A program made the position numbers and the translations under genes. A DNA stretch of 41,168 bases, taken from NCBI GenBank assembly GCA_015061525.1, contig SUWK01000011.1, forward strand, positions 8,970 through 50,137. Reading direction: 5' to 3'. The stretch is from Lentisphaerota bacterium. Its GTDB lineage: Bacteria; Verrucomicrobiota; Lentisphaeria; Victivallales; Victivallaceae. The notes under the pieces were generated by a model, which saw only the letters and a program-made list of their open reading frames with translations, was not told where the DNA came from and ran no database searches. Every line of letters starts with the position of its first letter. Positions within the stretch are counted from its first letter, which is position 1. Positions 26,242-33,581 of the stretch are shown piece after piece.

Positions 26242-27660
26242 ATGGAATATAAAACCTATTCTGTACTGATACCGATCCCGGCACAATTGGCAGAACTGCC
26301 CGGTAAGTTCAAGGTAAAAAACCTCTCTTCTTACACCATCGCCCCGGAATTTTCCGGAGTGATCCCGGAACTGAAAAGAGTTTTTTCCACCCTGGTGATC
26401 GCCTGTCAAGAAAGTAATACGGCAGTTTTCACCCTCAATGCGGCAGACCTTCCGGATGGAGCATGGGAAATGACCGTTTCAGAAAGCGGCATCACCGCTT
26501 TTGCCGGAGATCTCACCGGAGCAAGTTACGCAGTAAACGCTTTGGCGCAGATGCTCTTTGCCGCCACTATCACCGGCAGTCCGGACGCGGCATTGGATGC
26601 GGTGAAAATTTCCGATGTTCCCCGTTTCGCGGTTCGCAGTTTTCATTTGGATTGCGCACGGCATTTTCAGGAAAAAGAGCTGGTCAAAAAGTTTTTACGG
26701 ATACTTTCTCTGCACCGGATAAACACTTTTCACTGGCATCTGGTCGACGGCAGCGGCTGGCGATATGCCAGTAAAGTTGCTCCGCTGCTGGATGCAAAGG
26801 GAGAAATGTGTGACGGTCAATATACCGTAGAGGAGGTTCAGGAGATCGCCGGATATGCAAAAAGCCTCGGCATAACTGTCATTCCGGAAGTGGATGTTCC
26901 CGGACACTCCCACTATCTGTTGGAACATTATCCGCAATTTGCCTGTGATCCGTCTCACCCCGGCAATGAATTCTGTCTCGGTAATCCGGAAACAATGGAG
27001 TTTCTGAAAAAAATCTTTACAGAATTGATGGAAATTTTCCCGGATTCTCCGATCATCCATATCGGTGGTGATGAAGCGGTAACTGCTAACTGGGACAAAT
27101 GCCCGAAATGCCAAAAAGCGATGCAGGAAAAAGGTTTATCCAATACCAGGGAGCTGGAAAATGCGTTCATGGTTGAACTTTCCAGATTTATCGTAAAATC
27201 CGGCAGAACTCCGATGATCTGGGGAACCTGTTCCGGACAGACCTATCCGGATGACACCATGATCCAGGTATGGCTGGACATCCGCGAACCGTTGAAAGTC
27301 GCTCCGCACGGCAACAAAATACTCTATTCCGTTCACAGCTCACTCTACTTTGATTATCCGGCAAACCTGAGCGAACCGTGGGCAACGTGGATGTTTGAAC
27401 TGACAGAAAAAGGTGTCTACATGACCGACCCGTACATCATCTGGGCAGACAAAGTGAAAGATAATATCATCGGTACAGAAGCGTGTCTGTGGACGGAAAC
27501 CATCCCCCAGCACCGGATATTTGCCAAACTTTTCCCGCGCATCACAGCCTACAGCGAATGTGCATGGAGTCTGCCGGAAAATAAAGAGTGGCAGGACTTC
27601 GCACGCAGAAAAGAACTGCTGGAAGCCGCCGGATATTTTGACTACGTTAAAGGAATATGA
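26242..27660 (+). CDS. GH20 beta-N-acetylhexosaminidase (cytoplasmic)
   Basis: A 472-residue glycoside hydrolase without a signal peptide. Residues ~1-125 form the GH20 alpha/beta N-terminal domain. The TIM barrel starts at ~130 with RSFHLDCARHF, followed by NTFHWHLVDGSGWRY and VIPEVDVPGHSHYLL. The catalytic pair D277-E278 lies in HIGGDEA; in GH20 the Asp helps the substrate acetamido group and the Glu is the acid/base. Trp residues near the end (ACLWTET, YSECAWSLPE) line the active site. It would remove GlcNAc or GalNAc from imported oligosaccharides, consistent with mucin or chitin-derived glycans. GGAG in the end of the previous gene serves as ribosome site. Confidence 0.92.
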   Translation: MEYKTYSVLIPIPAQLAELPGKFKVKNLSSYTIAPEFSGVIPELKRVFSTLVIACQESNTAVFTLNAADLPDGAWEMTVSESGITAFAGDLTGASYAVNALAQMLFAATITGSPDAALDAVKISDVPRFAVRSFHLDCARHFQEKELVKKFLRILSLHRINTFHWHLVDGSGWRYASKVAPLLDAKGEMCDGQYTVEEVQEIAGYAKSLGITVIPEVDVPGHSHYLLEHYPQFACDPSHPGNEFCLGNPETMEFLKKIFTELMEIFPDSPIIHIGGDEAVTANWDKCPKCQKAMQEKGLSNTRELENAFMVELSRFIVKSGRTPMIWGTCSGQTYPDDTMIQVWLDIREPLKVAPHGNKILYSVHSSLYFDYPANLSEPWATWMFELTEKGVYMTDPYIIWADKVKDNIIGTEACLWTETIPQHRIFAKLFPRITAYSECAWSLPENKEWQDFARRKELLEAAGYFDYVKGI

Positions 27661-27664
27661 TTTT

Positions 27665-28330
27665 ATGAAAAAAATATTGCTTATATTTGCATTCAGTGCA
27701 TTGTGCCTCTCTGCTGCAGAAAAATTTTCGGTGTCCTTTGCCCGGGGAAAATGGAACCCGGCAGATTTTCAGGTAGTGAAAAGTCCCCGCTTTGACAAAG
27801 TGGAAAATTTCACCCAGCAAAGCGACCACATCGCCAACATGGTTCCGCCGGAATTGGCAAATAAAGCATCTTTGAGCTGTGCCGATTCATACTGTGCGCT
27901 GCTGACGGCGAAAAAATTTACCGGAAACATCACCATTTCCAGCAAAATGAGCTTTGACAAACGCATGGCTCCTCTGATCGTCATTGCCCCGGAACTCGGC
28001 AAAAGTGCCGATGGCAAACATCCTGAACTGCGCGATCACTACGAGATCGTCCTCTATGATCTGGGAATCAACGTCTGGCATCACCGTTACATCAACGGCA
28101 AACCGGCATGGTACAAACTTGCGTACATACTTGCACCATACAAACCCCAAACAATTTATGATCTTACCGTTTTTCTCAAACACACCGTCAAAGGGCCGCA
28201 AATGGTGATCAAATGTGACGGCAGAGAATTCGGGGCAGCCATGCCGGTGGAGTTCAAAGCGACCGAATATTACGTCGGTATCATCGGCTGTGAAGGTGTC
28301 AACCGTTTTTACGATTTCAAAGTGAGGTAA
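27665..28330 (+). CDS. Secreted concanavalin/LamG-like protein
   Basis: A 221-residue exported protein (signal MKKILLIFAFSALCLSAA). The mature part is a single beta-sandwich with features of LamG/DUF1080-like sugar-binding folds: alternating strands, YEIVLYDLGINVWHHRYI in the middle, MVIKCDGREFGA near the end and a final FYDFKV strand. No catalytic residues can be named. The start at 27665 begins the signal peptide and lies only 4 nt after the GH20 stop, with AAGGA upstream. It may bind the same amino-sugar glycan outside the cell. Confidence 0.68.
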   Translation: MKKILLIFAFSALCLSAAEKFSVSFARGKWNPADFQVVKSPRFDKVENFTQQSDHIANMVPPELANKASLSCADSYCALLTAKKFTGNITISSKMSFDKRMAPLIVIAPELGKSADGKHPELRDHYEIVLYDLGINVWHHRYINGKPAWYKLAYILAPYKPQTIYDLTVFLKHTVKGPQMVIKCDGREFGAAMPVEFKATEYYVGIIGCEGVNRFYDFKVR

Positions 28331-28334
28331 TACG

Positions 28335-28820
28335 ATGAAACTCTCATCCAAAGGCAGAAAAAAACAATGTAAGATGTCCAAGCTCATTGCCGCAGGTATT
28401 CCGCTTGCGGCAATGCTCTCTGCCGGAGCCAATGCCGCCGAAGTAAAATACCGAGCCGATGTCCGCGGCAAAATGCTCCTGACAGAACCGGACAGAAGAA
28501 AATATCACACCGTCAAACCGGATGAGAATTTGAGTATTATCGCAAAAAAATACCAGACTACAGTAAAAAAACTTTGCGAATTGAATAAATTTACCCCGGA
28601 ACAGGCAAATAAGATTTTTCCCGGACAGAAAATCCTGATCCCGCAGGAAAGCAGCAAATCTGCCGGAAATACGGCTAAAGAGGAAAAAAATGTTCTGCCG
28701 ATGGGGGTTCTGCCGAAGGGGGTTCCGCCGAAAAAAGATAATTCAACTAACGAAAAAAGTGTACTACCTATGCCGGTAGGGCTGATTATGCTGCCGGAGG
28801 GTAAAACGGGACACAAATAA
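28335..28820 (+). CDS. Secreted LysM protein with LPxG-rich repetitive tail (candidate radical-SAM substrate)
   Basis: A 161-residue protein. GAGGT lies 7 nt before the ATG. Residues 1-35 are a long-n-region signal peptide with a hydrophobic core ending AGANAA. Residues 57-103 are one LysM domain (YHTVKPDENLSIIAKKYQ, then FPGQKILIP), which binds peptidoglycan GlcNAc. The tail 104-161 is low-complexity with a repeated core: VLPMG at 120, VLPKG at 125, VLPMP at 143, LPEG at 153. It overlaps the following radical SAM gene by one base (TAATG), a sign of tight coupling. Modification of the tail by the radical SAM enzyme is a hypothesis; the sequence shows only the pairing and the repeats. Confidence 0.75.
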   Translation: MKLSSKGRKKQCKMSKLIAAGIPLAAMLSAGANAAEVKYRADVRGKMLLTEPDRRKYHTVKPDENLSIIAKKYQTTVKKLCELNKFTPEQANKIFPGQKILIPQESSKSAGNTAKEEKNVLPMGVLPKGVPPKKDNSTNEKSVLPMPVGLIMLPEGKTGHK

Positions 28821-29650
28821 TGAAACTGCCGCCGGATATAACGTTGGAAGTGACTGCGAAGTGCAACTTTGCCTGTCCTTTCTGTTATTGTGTATGGCAT
28901 GAATCCACCGCTCCCCCGCCCAAGGATATGTCTGCAGATGAATGGAAAAAAATCCTTGATCTGTGCGCTGAACACAAGGTTAAAAGTGTTACCTTTTCCG
29001 GGGGTGAAGCGTTGTTGAGAAAAGATCTTCCTGAATTGATCACTTATGCAAAGGAAGTCTTGCCCCAAGCCGTTCTCGGGGTTTTCACCAACAACTCCCG
29101 CATGACGGAAGAGTTTTTCTTTTTCTGCAAAGAAAATAAAGTCCTTTTATCCACTTCGCTGCAGGGGCTGCAAAGTTACGGCATGATGACCGGAACCAAA
29201 CGGAAATATCACCGCACCTTGAAGCTGCTCACATTCGCCGCTGAAAATGATTGGCGTTTTTCCGTAAGTTTGACCGCAACGCAAGCTAACAAACATGAAT
29301 TTGCCGATATGTTCTGCGCGTGTGCCGTTTCAGGAGTTTCCCATATATCCATGGGACCGGTGATGGTTCAGGGCAGAGGCAGAAACCATATAGAACTTGC
29401 CCTCTCATGGGAAGAGTGGGATACGCTGAAAAAACGCATCCGGCAACTGCCCAACGGCAATACTCCCTACAGTTTCAGTGATGAAATGCTCTGTATCTGC
29501 CGGGAACAACCGGCAGAACTGCTCGCCCGTTTTGCCGGAACGCAGCATCCCCCCTGCCCTGCCGGCAAAAACTTCGGCGTCATCTCTCCGGACGGCAAAT
29601 TCCGCCAATGTCTGCATACTGTAAAAGAATTTGAAATATCCGGCTTTTGA
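28820..29650 (+). CDS. Radical SAM enzyme with truncated SPASM domain
   Basis: A 276-residue radical SAM protein. C15-x3-C19-x2-C22 (KCNFACPFCYC) binds the 4Fe-4S cluster that cleaves SAM, and TFSGGEALLRKDL is the SAM-binding GGE motif. The C-terminal segment C246-x12-G-x4-C264 is exactly the first half of a SPASM domain. The second half (the Cx2Cx5Cx3C group) is absent: the protein stops 12 residues later at ISGF. Peptide-modifying SPASM enzymes use these extra clusters. The gene is coupled to the LysM gene and ends close to a repeat-rich intergenic region, so the end may have been lost by rearrangement. A natural short form is also possible. Confidence 0.82.
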   Translation: MKLPPDITLEVTAKCNFACPFCYCVWHESTAPPPKDMSADEWKKILDLCAEHKVKSVTFSGGEALLRKDLPELITYAKEVLPQAVLGVFTNNSRMTEEFFFFCKENKVLLSTSLQGLQSYGMMTGTKRKYHRTLKLLTFAAENDWRFSVSLTATQANKHEFADMFCACAVSGVSHISMGPVMVQGRGRNHIELALSWEEWDTLKKRIRQLPNGNTPYSFSDEMLCICREQPAELLARFAGTQHPPCPAGKNFGVISPDGKFRQCLHTVKEFEISGF

Positions 29651-29924
29651 TACAAATTTTTTGGGAAAAAAGGCATTTTTTTACTTTTTGTTAATGTCCC
29701 AAATTTTGTGATGGGATGAGTTGTTTGACAAAAGTGCATCTTTTCCTTTATTTTTTAATAACCAGGGTTTTTGCCAAGCTTCTTTTCAAAAGCGTTTTTT
29801 GCTTTGCATTATGGTCAATCCCGCGCCTTGCTGGCGTTGCTCGCGCAGTCACATACATAGTATGCTCCTTTGCTTGCTCCTTGCAAAACCCGGGCTTGCC
29901 GCATACTGCTGTGCAAAAAATAAA
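29651..29924. repeat. Repeat-rich non-coding region after the radical SAM gene, first part
   Basis: AT-rich sequence to about 29760, then the first hairpin module (GCCAAGCTT at 29773 with CTTTT-C-AAAAG). A GC-rich segment follows with CGCC/GGCG pairing, and AGTATGC (29859-29865) is complementary to GCATACT (29901-29907). No coding sequence is supported: readable frames are short, repetitive and without homology I recognise. No standard terminator is visible for the radical SAM gene. Confidence 0.6.
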
Positions 29925-29990
29925 TCGATCAAGCCGCGATATCGGAGCGGCGCGACGGTTCGCTTTCTTTGCCAAGCTTTCCCGTGAAAG
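29925..29990 (+). repeat. Composite hairpin repeat, partial copy 1
   Basis: Starts TCGATCAAG, then a CCGC...GCGG hairpin, GCGACGGTTCGC, TTTGCCAAGC and a final hairpin shortened to CTTTC-CCGT-GAAAG (29977-29990). The order is the same as in the fuller copies at 30021 and 40811. Degenerate compared with them. Confidence 0.75.
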
Positions 29991-30020
29991 AAACATTCAC
30001 GCGGATGTTACTCCACTGAG

Positions 30021-30126
30021 TTTTTTGCCAAGCTTTTTTCCCAAAAAAGCGTCGATCAAGCCGCGACATCGGAGCGGTGCGACAGTTCATTTTCTTTGCC
30101 AAGCTTTCTTTTTTGCAAAAGAAAGC
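30021..30126 (+). repeat. Composite hairpin repeat, full copy 2
   Basis: Three modules in order. First is GCTTTTTT-CCC-AAAAAAGC (30032-30050). Next, after GTCGATCAAG, is CCGC-9 nt-GCGG (30061-30077). Last, after a GCGAC...TTTGCCAA link, is GCTTTCTTTT-TTGC-AAAAGAAAGC (30103-30126), a perfect 10-bp stem. Each terminal hairpin is introduced by GCCAAGC. The preceding TGTTACTC also recurs before the copy at 40811. Confidence 0.85.
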
Positions 30127-30178
30127 GGGCGCGACGGTTCGCTTTCTTTGCCTAGCTTTCTTTCCCGCGAAAGAAAGC
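30127..30178 (+). repeat. Composite hairpin repeat, partial copy 3, overlapping the hisD 3' end
   Basis: A link with GCGACGGTTCGC is followed by the hairpin with left arm GCTTTCTTTC (30155-30164), loop CCGC and right arm GAAAGAAAGC (30169-30178). Before it the usual GCCAAGC reads GCCTAGC; the T at 30153 makes the TAG stop codon of hisD on the minus strand. The hairpin itself encodes the last residues of hisD. Confidence 0.85.
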
Positions 30179-31453
30179 GGTGCGGATAGTTCCGGCTCTG
30201 CCGTGAGCGTCGAGCTGTTCCATCGCGCCGAAACGGGCAATTATGTCAGCATCCCTGCGTAACGCCGCTTCTGTATATTTCACCAAACTGGTACGACGAT
30301 AGAAACTGACCGTTTCCAAGCCGTTGAACTTTTTAGCACTTCCGGCGGTCGGCAGCACATGTGACGGTCCAGCACAGAAATCTCCGCAAGATTCCGGTGT
30401 CCACTGTCCGAGGAAAATCGCTCCGGCTGCCGTAATCATCTTTGCGACCCGCTCCGGATTTTCCGTCTGGATCTCCAAATGCTCCGGTGCATAACTGCTC
30501 GCAACTTCAGCTGCAGTCTTTTCATCGGGAACCGCGATCAGAAACACTCCGTTGGCAAGGACTTTGTCGATCGTCGCCTGACGTTTCAACGTATCACGCT
30601 GGCGCAACACTGCCGCTTCCACTTTATCCAGCATCGTACGGTCAGTGGTAACAAATACCGCCTGCTCCAAACCGCTGCCGTGTTCAGCCTGACTCAACAA
30701 GTCCGCTGCCGCAAATTCCGGATCAGTGCTTTTATCACCAATAACAAGTATCTCCGATGGTCCTGCAACCAAGTCGATTCCGACTTCACCATACAACAGC
30801 TTTTTCGCTGCTGTAACATAAGCATTTCCCGGTCCGCAGATCTTCTCAACTTTTTTGATACTCTGCGTACCGACTGCCAGTGCAGCAACTCCGTAAACTC
30901 CGCCCAGACGCCAAATCTCGGTAACTCCCGCCTGGAGCATAGCATACATCACCGCCGGATGAGTGTTTCCGGGAGGAGTGATCGCCACGATCTCCTTCAC
31001 TCCGGCTGCTTTAGCTATGCCGGCAGTATGGAGAACCGTGGAAACCAACGGCGCAGTTCCACCCGGAATATAGACTCCCACGCGTTCCATCGGAGTAAAC
31101 TTCTCTCCGACTTTGACTCCCGGGCGCACCCCCATCATCCAGTTGCGCGGCTTGGTAAGTTTGGCAAACTGCTGAATTTGTTTCAATGCTCTGCGGATGG
31201 CAAGTTTATCTGCCGCCGGTAACGCCGCCGCGATCTTGCGCGCCTCGCTCAAAGGCAGCTGAAACTCTGCCGGAGTCAGCTTCGCACGGTCAAATTTTTC
31301 GGCAAATTCCGCAACTGCCTCATCACCTCTGGCACGGACAGCATCAATGATCGTCCGCGCCGACACCTCCGCTTCCGGAGGAAATGCCGGACGCTCATAC
31401 AAAGAACGCAGTGCTTTTTCAAATCCCGGTTCCCCGTAAACCAGTTTATACAT
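30152..31453 (-). CDS. hisD: Histidinol dehydrogenase
   Basis: A 433-residue enzyme that oxidises L-histidinol to L-histidine through histidinal, using two NAD. Family signatures are all present: GVYIPGGTAPLVSTVLH, KICGPGNAYVTAAKKLLYG, IDLVAGPSEILVI, DLLSQAEHG, and YAPEHLEI with the conserved Glu and His. Zn ligands are expected at Gln/His of SQAEHG and in the region around SCGDFCAGPSHVLPT. AGGTG lies 5 nt before the ATG at 31453, 11 nt after the panC stop. The last residues (AFFRGKES) and the stop codon come from the composite repeat, replacing the normal C-terminal end of similar length. It is the last gene of the ilvE-panC-hisD operon. Confidence 0.96.
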   Translation of the reverse strand: MYKLVYGEPGFEKALRSLYERPAFPPEAEVSARTIIDAVRARGDEAVAEFAEKFDRAKLTPAEFQLPLSEARKIAAALPAADKLAIRRALKQIQQFAKLTKPRNWMMGVRPGVKVGEKFTPMERVGVYIPGGTAPLVSTVLHTAGIAKAAGVKEIVAITPPGNTHPAVMYAMLQAGVTEIWRLGGVYGVAALAVGTQSIKKVEKICGPGNAYVTAAKKLLYGEVGIDLVAGPSEILVIGDKSTDPEFAAADLLSQAEHGSGLEQAVFVTTDRTMLDKVEAAVLRQRDTLKRQATIDKVLANGVFLIAVPDEKTAAEVASSYAPEHLEIQTENPERVAKMITAAGAIFLGQWTPESCGDFCAGPSHVLPTAGSAKKFNGLETVSFYRRTSLVKYTEAALRRDADIIARFGAMEQLDAHGRAGTIRTAFFRGKES

Positions 31454-31464
31454 AACTTCACCTG

Positions 31465-32307
31465 TTACAATTCAAAAATCTCATTATCGATCAGGCGGGT
31501 CGTTCCGAAAAACGCCGCCGCCGCCACGATGACCTGACGGGTCTTTTCTGTGGGATATTCCATTGTATTGCAGTCAAGGATATCAACATAGTCCACTCTA
31601 CCGCCGGAAGCTGTGATTGCCGCTTTGGCGCGTTCCAACGCCTCATCCATCAAGTTCCGGTCGGCAACGATCTCGGTTTTCGCCGCCAGCAGAGACTGAT
31701 GGATGGAAAGCGCACGGGTGCGCTCATCGGCAGAAAGATAGCGGTTGCGTGAACTCAACGCCAGACCGTCGACATCGCGAACCAGCGGAGCAGGAATGAT
31801 TTCTATGGGGAAGTCCAGATCGCGCACCATTTTCTGAATGACAAAGCACTGCTGGGCATCTTTCAACCCGAAAACCGCATAGTCCGGCTGGGCGAGCAGA
31901 AAGAGTTTGGAAACCACCGTCGTCACACCGCGGTAAAACGTCGGACGGCTGCGGCCGCAAAGCGGCTTGGACAAACGAACCTCTTCAACCCAGCAGGAGG
32001 CATCTTCATCGTACATTTCCCCGGGTTCCGGGGCAAAAATCACATCGGCTCCGTGGTCGATACACTTTGCCACATCTCCGTCAAAATCCCGGGGGTAACG
32101 GTCAAAATCCTCATTGGGAGCAAACTGGGTCGGATTAACAAAAATCGACACCATCACCACATCGGCTTTCTGCCGGGCAATGTCAATAAGCGACATGTGC
32201 CCGTCATGCAGAAATCCCATTGTCGGCACCAATGCAATACTTTTACCGCTTCGTTTCAATTCCAGCGCGTACTGCTGAAACTCCCGCCTCGTGTTGAATA
32301 TTTTCAT
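31465..32307 (-). CDS. panC: Pantothenate synthetase
   Basis: A 280-residue enzyme that joins pantoate and beta-alanine with ATP to make pantothenate, the precursor of CoA. PTMGFLHDGHMSLI carries the HxGH-type nucleotide-binding motif (here HDGH), followed by VSIFVNPTQFAPNEDFDRYPR. Pantoate-binding FGLKDAQQCFVIQKMV and the signature LALSSRNRYLSADER complete the family pattern. The length is standard. The gene is 7 nt downstream of ilvE and 11 nt upstream of hisD. No panB or panD is present in the window. Confidence 0.96.
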   Translation of the reverse strand: MKIFNTRREFQQYALELKRSGKSIALVPTMGFLHDGHMSLIDIARQKADVVMVSIFVNPTQFAPNEDFDRYPRDFDGDVAKCIDHGADVIFAPEPGEMYDEDASCWVEEVRLSKPLCGRSRPTFYRGVTTVVSKLFLLAQPDYAVFGLKDAQQCFVIQKMVRDLDFPIEIIPAPLVRDVDGLALSSRNRYLSADERTRALSIHQSLLAAKTEIVADRNLMDEALERAKAAITASGGRVDYVDILDCNTMEYPTEKTRQVIVAAAAFFGTTRLIDNEIFEL

Positions 32308-32314
32308 TTTCAGT

Positions 32315-33325
32315 TCAGCACTCCACGAGCCAGTTGTGGGTATCGGGATATTCTGCGTACTGAATACCGGTCATCCGGTCATAAAGTTTCTTGAGCTGCG
32401 GGCCGATCTCCGTCCAGCCGTAATCAATAACTTTATCGCCGTAAACGATTTTCCCGACCGGAGTGACCACCACAGCAGTACCGCAAGCGGCAACTTCTGC
32501 AAAATCATCCAGTTCAGCGACATTGACTTTGCGCCGTTCAACCGGCATGCCCAAATCGGCAGCGACTGTAAGCAATGAGTCATTGGTCACAGACGGCAGA
32601 ATCGAATCGGACAAGGTCGTGACATATTTGCCGTCTTTGGTAATGGCAAGGAAGTTGCTGGTGCTGAATTCATCAACATAGGTGTGACTGGCAGGATCAA
32701 GGAACAGCACGATGGGATAGTGCTGCTCTTTGGCTTTTTTGCTGGAAAGCAGACTGGCAGCATAGTTGCCGGCAGCTTTGATGTGACCGGTTCCTTTGGG
32801 TGCCGCACGGTCAAAATCAACAGAGATCATCGCGTCGACCGGTTTGATACCGTCTTTGTAATAGGGTCCGACAGGCATGACCATGATGACCAACTCATAC
32901 TCCATAGAGGCATTCACGCCGATCTGCGGAGAAGTACCGAACATCACCGGGCGGATATAGAGGGAGCCGCCGGTACCGTAGGGCGGAACAAAGTCGATAT
33001 TGTCGCGGACAACTTTCTGAACAGCTTCCACAAAGCGATCTTCCGGGAACTCCGGCATGACCAGCTGGCGGGCGGAAGAGTTGAGCCGTTTGGCATTTGC
33101 CTGCGGCCGGAAGACCCGGACTTTACCATCTTTACCGCAGAAAGCTTTCATACCTTCAAAGATCGCCTGACCGTAATGCAGCACGTTGGCTGCCACGGAA
33201 ATGGAAATATTGTAATCACCGGTGAGTCTGCCCTCATCCCACTGACCGTTGGCATAATGAAAACGGATGTTGCTGCGGGTCGGCATAAACTCAAATTTCA
33301 ACTTGTCCCACTGGATGTTCTGCAT
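32315..33325 (-). CDS. ilvE: Branched-chain amino acid aminotransferase
   Basis: A 336-residue PLP enzyme of fold type IV that interconverts leucine, isoleucine and valine with their 2-oxo acids. K183 in GHIKAAGNYA is the PLP lysine. YGQAIFEGMKAF, RPQANAKRLNSSA and EVAACGTAVVVTPVG place it in the group II (eukaryote-like, BCAT) subfamily. I choose the start at 33325 because AGGAGG lies 9 nt upstream; the frame extends 12 codons further without a site. It heads the minus-strand ilvE-panC-hisD operon, with a promoter at 33393-33421. Confidence 0.95.
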   Translation of the reverse strand: MQNIQWDKLKFEFMPTRSNIRFHYANGQWDEGRLTGDYNISISVAANVLHYGQAIFEGMKAFCGKDGKVRVFRPQANAKRLNSSARQLVMPEFPEDRFVEAVQKVVRDNIDFVPPYGTGGSLYIRPVMFGTSPQIGVNASMEYELVIMVMPVGPYYKDGIKPVDAMISVDFDRAAPKGTGHIKAAGNYAASLLSSKKAKEQHYPIVLFLDPASHTYVDEFSTSNFLAITKDGKYVTTLSDSILPSVTNDSLLTVAADLGMPVERRKVNVAELDDFAEVAACGTAVVVTPVGKIVYGDKVIDYGWTEIGPQLKKLYDRMTGIQYAEYPDTHNWLVEC

Positions 33326-33392
33326 TTTTCTTTTCCTCCTGAAATTAACTAAAAAACACACTTACGACAGTTCTTGAAATTACCTTGCATTA

Positions 33393-33421
33393 AATATAAC
33401 CCCAAAGCAGCGTTAAATCAA
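33393..33421 (-). promoter_or_regulatory. Sigma70-type promoter of ilvE-panC-hisD
   Basis: On the minus strand TTGATT (33416-33421), a 17-bp spacer and TATATT (33393-33398) lie about 70 nt upstream of the ilvE start. The leader shows no clear attenuator peptide or hairpin. Confidence 0.6.
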
Positions 33422-33521
33422 GTGCCGCTGCCGGATAAATCAAATGTAAAAAAACTGTTCTTTTATTGAAAATCACGATGGATTTTTTCCGATTCAAGTG
33501 TTATATTGTATAAGAGCAGGA

Positions 33522-33542
33522 TTATATGGTACGATCATATAA
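33522..33542. promoter_or_regulatory. Inverted repeat upstream of the Pal-like gene
   Basis: TTATATG, seven bases, then CATATAA lie 40 nt before the start codon at 33582, downstream of AT-rich sequence with possible -10 elements (TATATT 33502-33507, TATAAG 33509-33514). It could be an operator or a weak RNA hairpin. AT-rich dyads also arise by chance. Confidence 0.35.
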
Positions 33543-33581
33543 ATTTTAATAAAACCAATAATTGCAAAAGGAGCAAAAAAA

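Noticed and set aside
30032-30050. Repeat hairpins as ordinary Rho-independent terminators for the radical SAM gene or hisD
   Set aside because: No T tract follows the stems on either strand, apart from the T and A residues inside the arms themselves.
29925-30178. CRISPR array
   Set aside because: Repeats are imperfect, hairpin-rich and not separated by spacers of constant length; no cas genes are present.
29716-30189. Possible 157-residue protein in the repeat region
   Set aside because: Its product consists of the same basic segments repeated (FAKLS, AKESG), created by the hairpin repeats; there is no ribosome site and the frame differs between copies.
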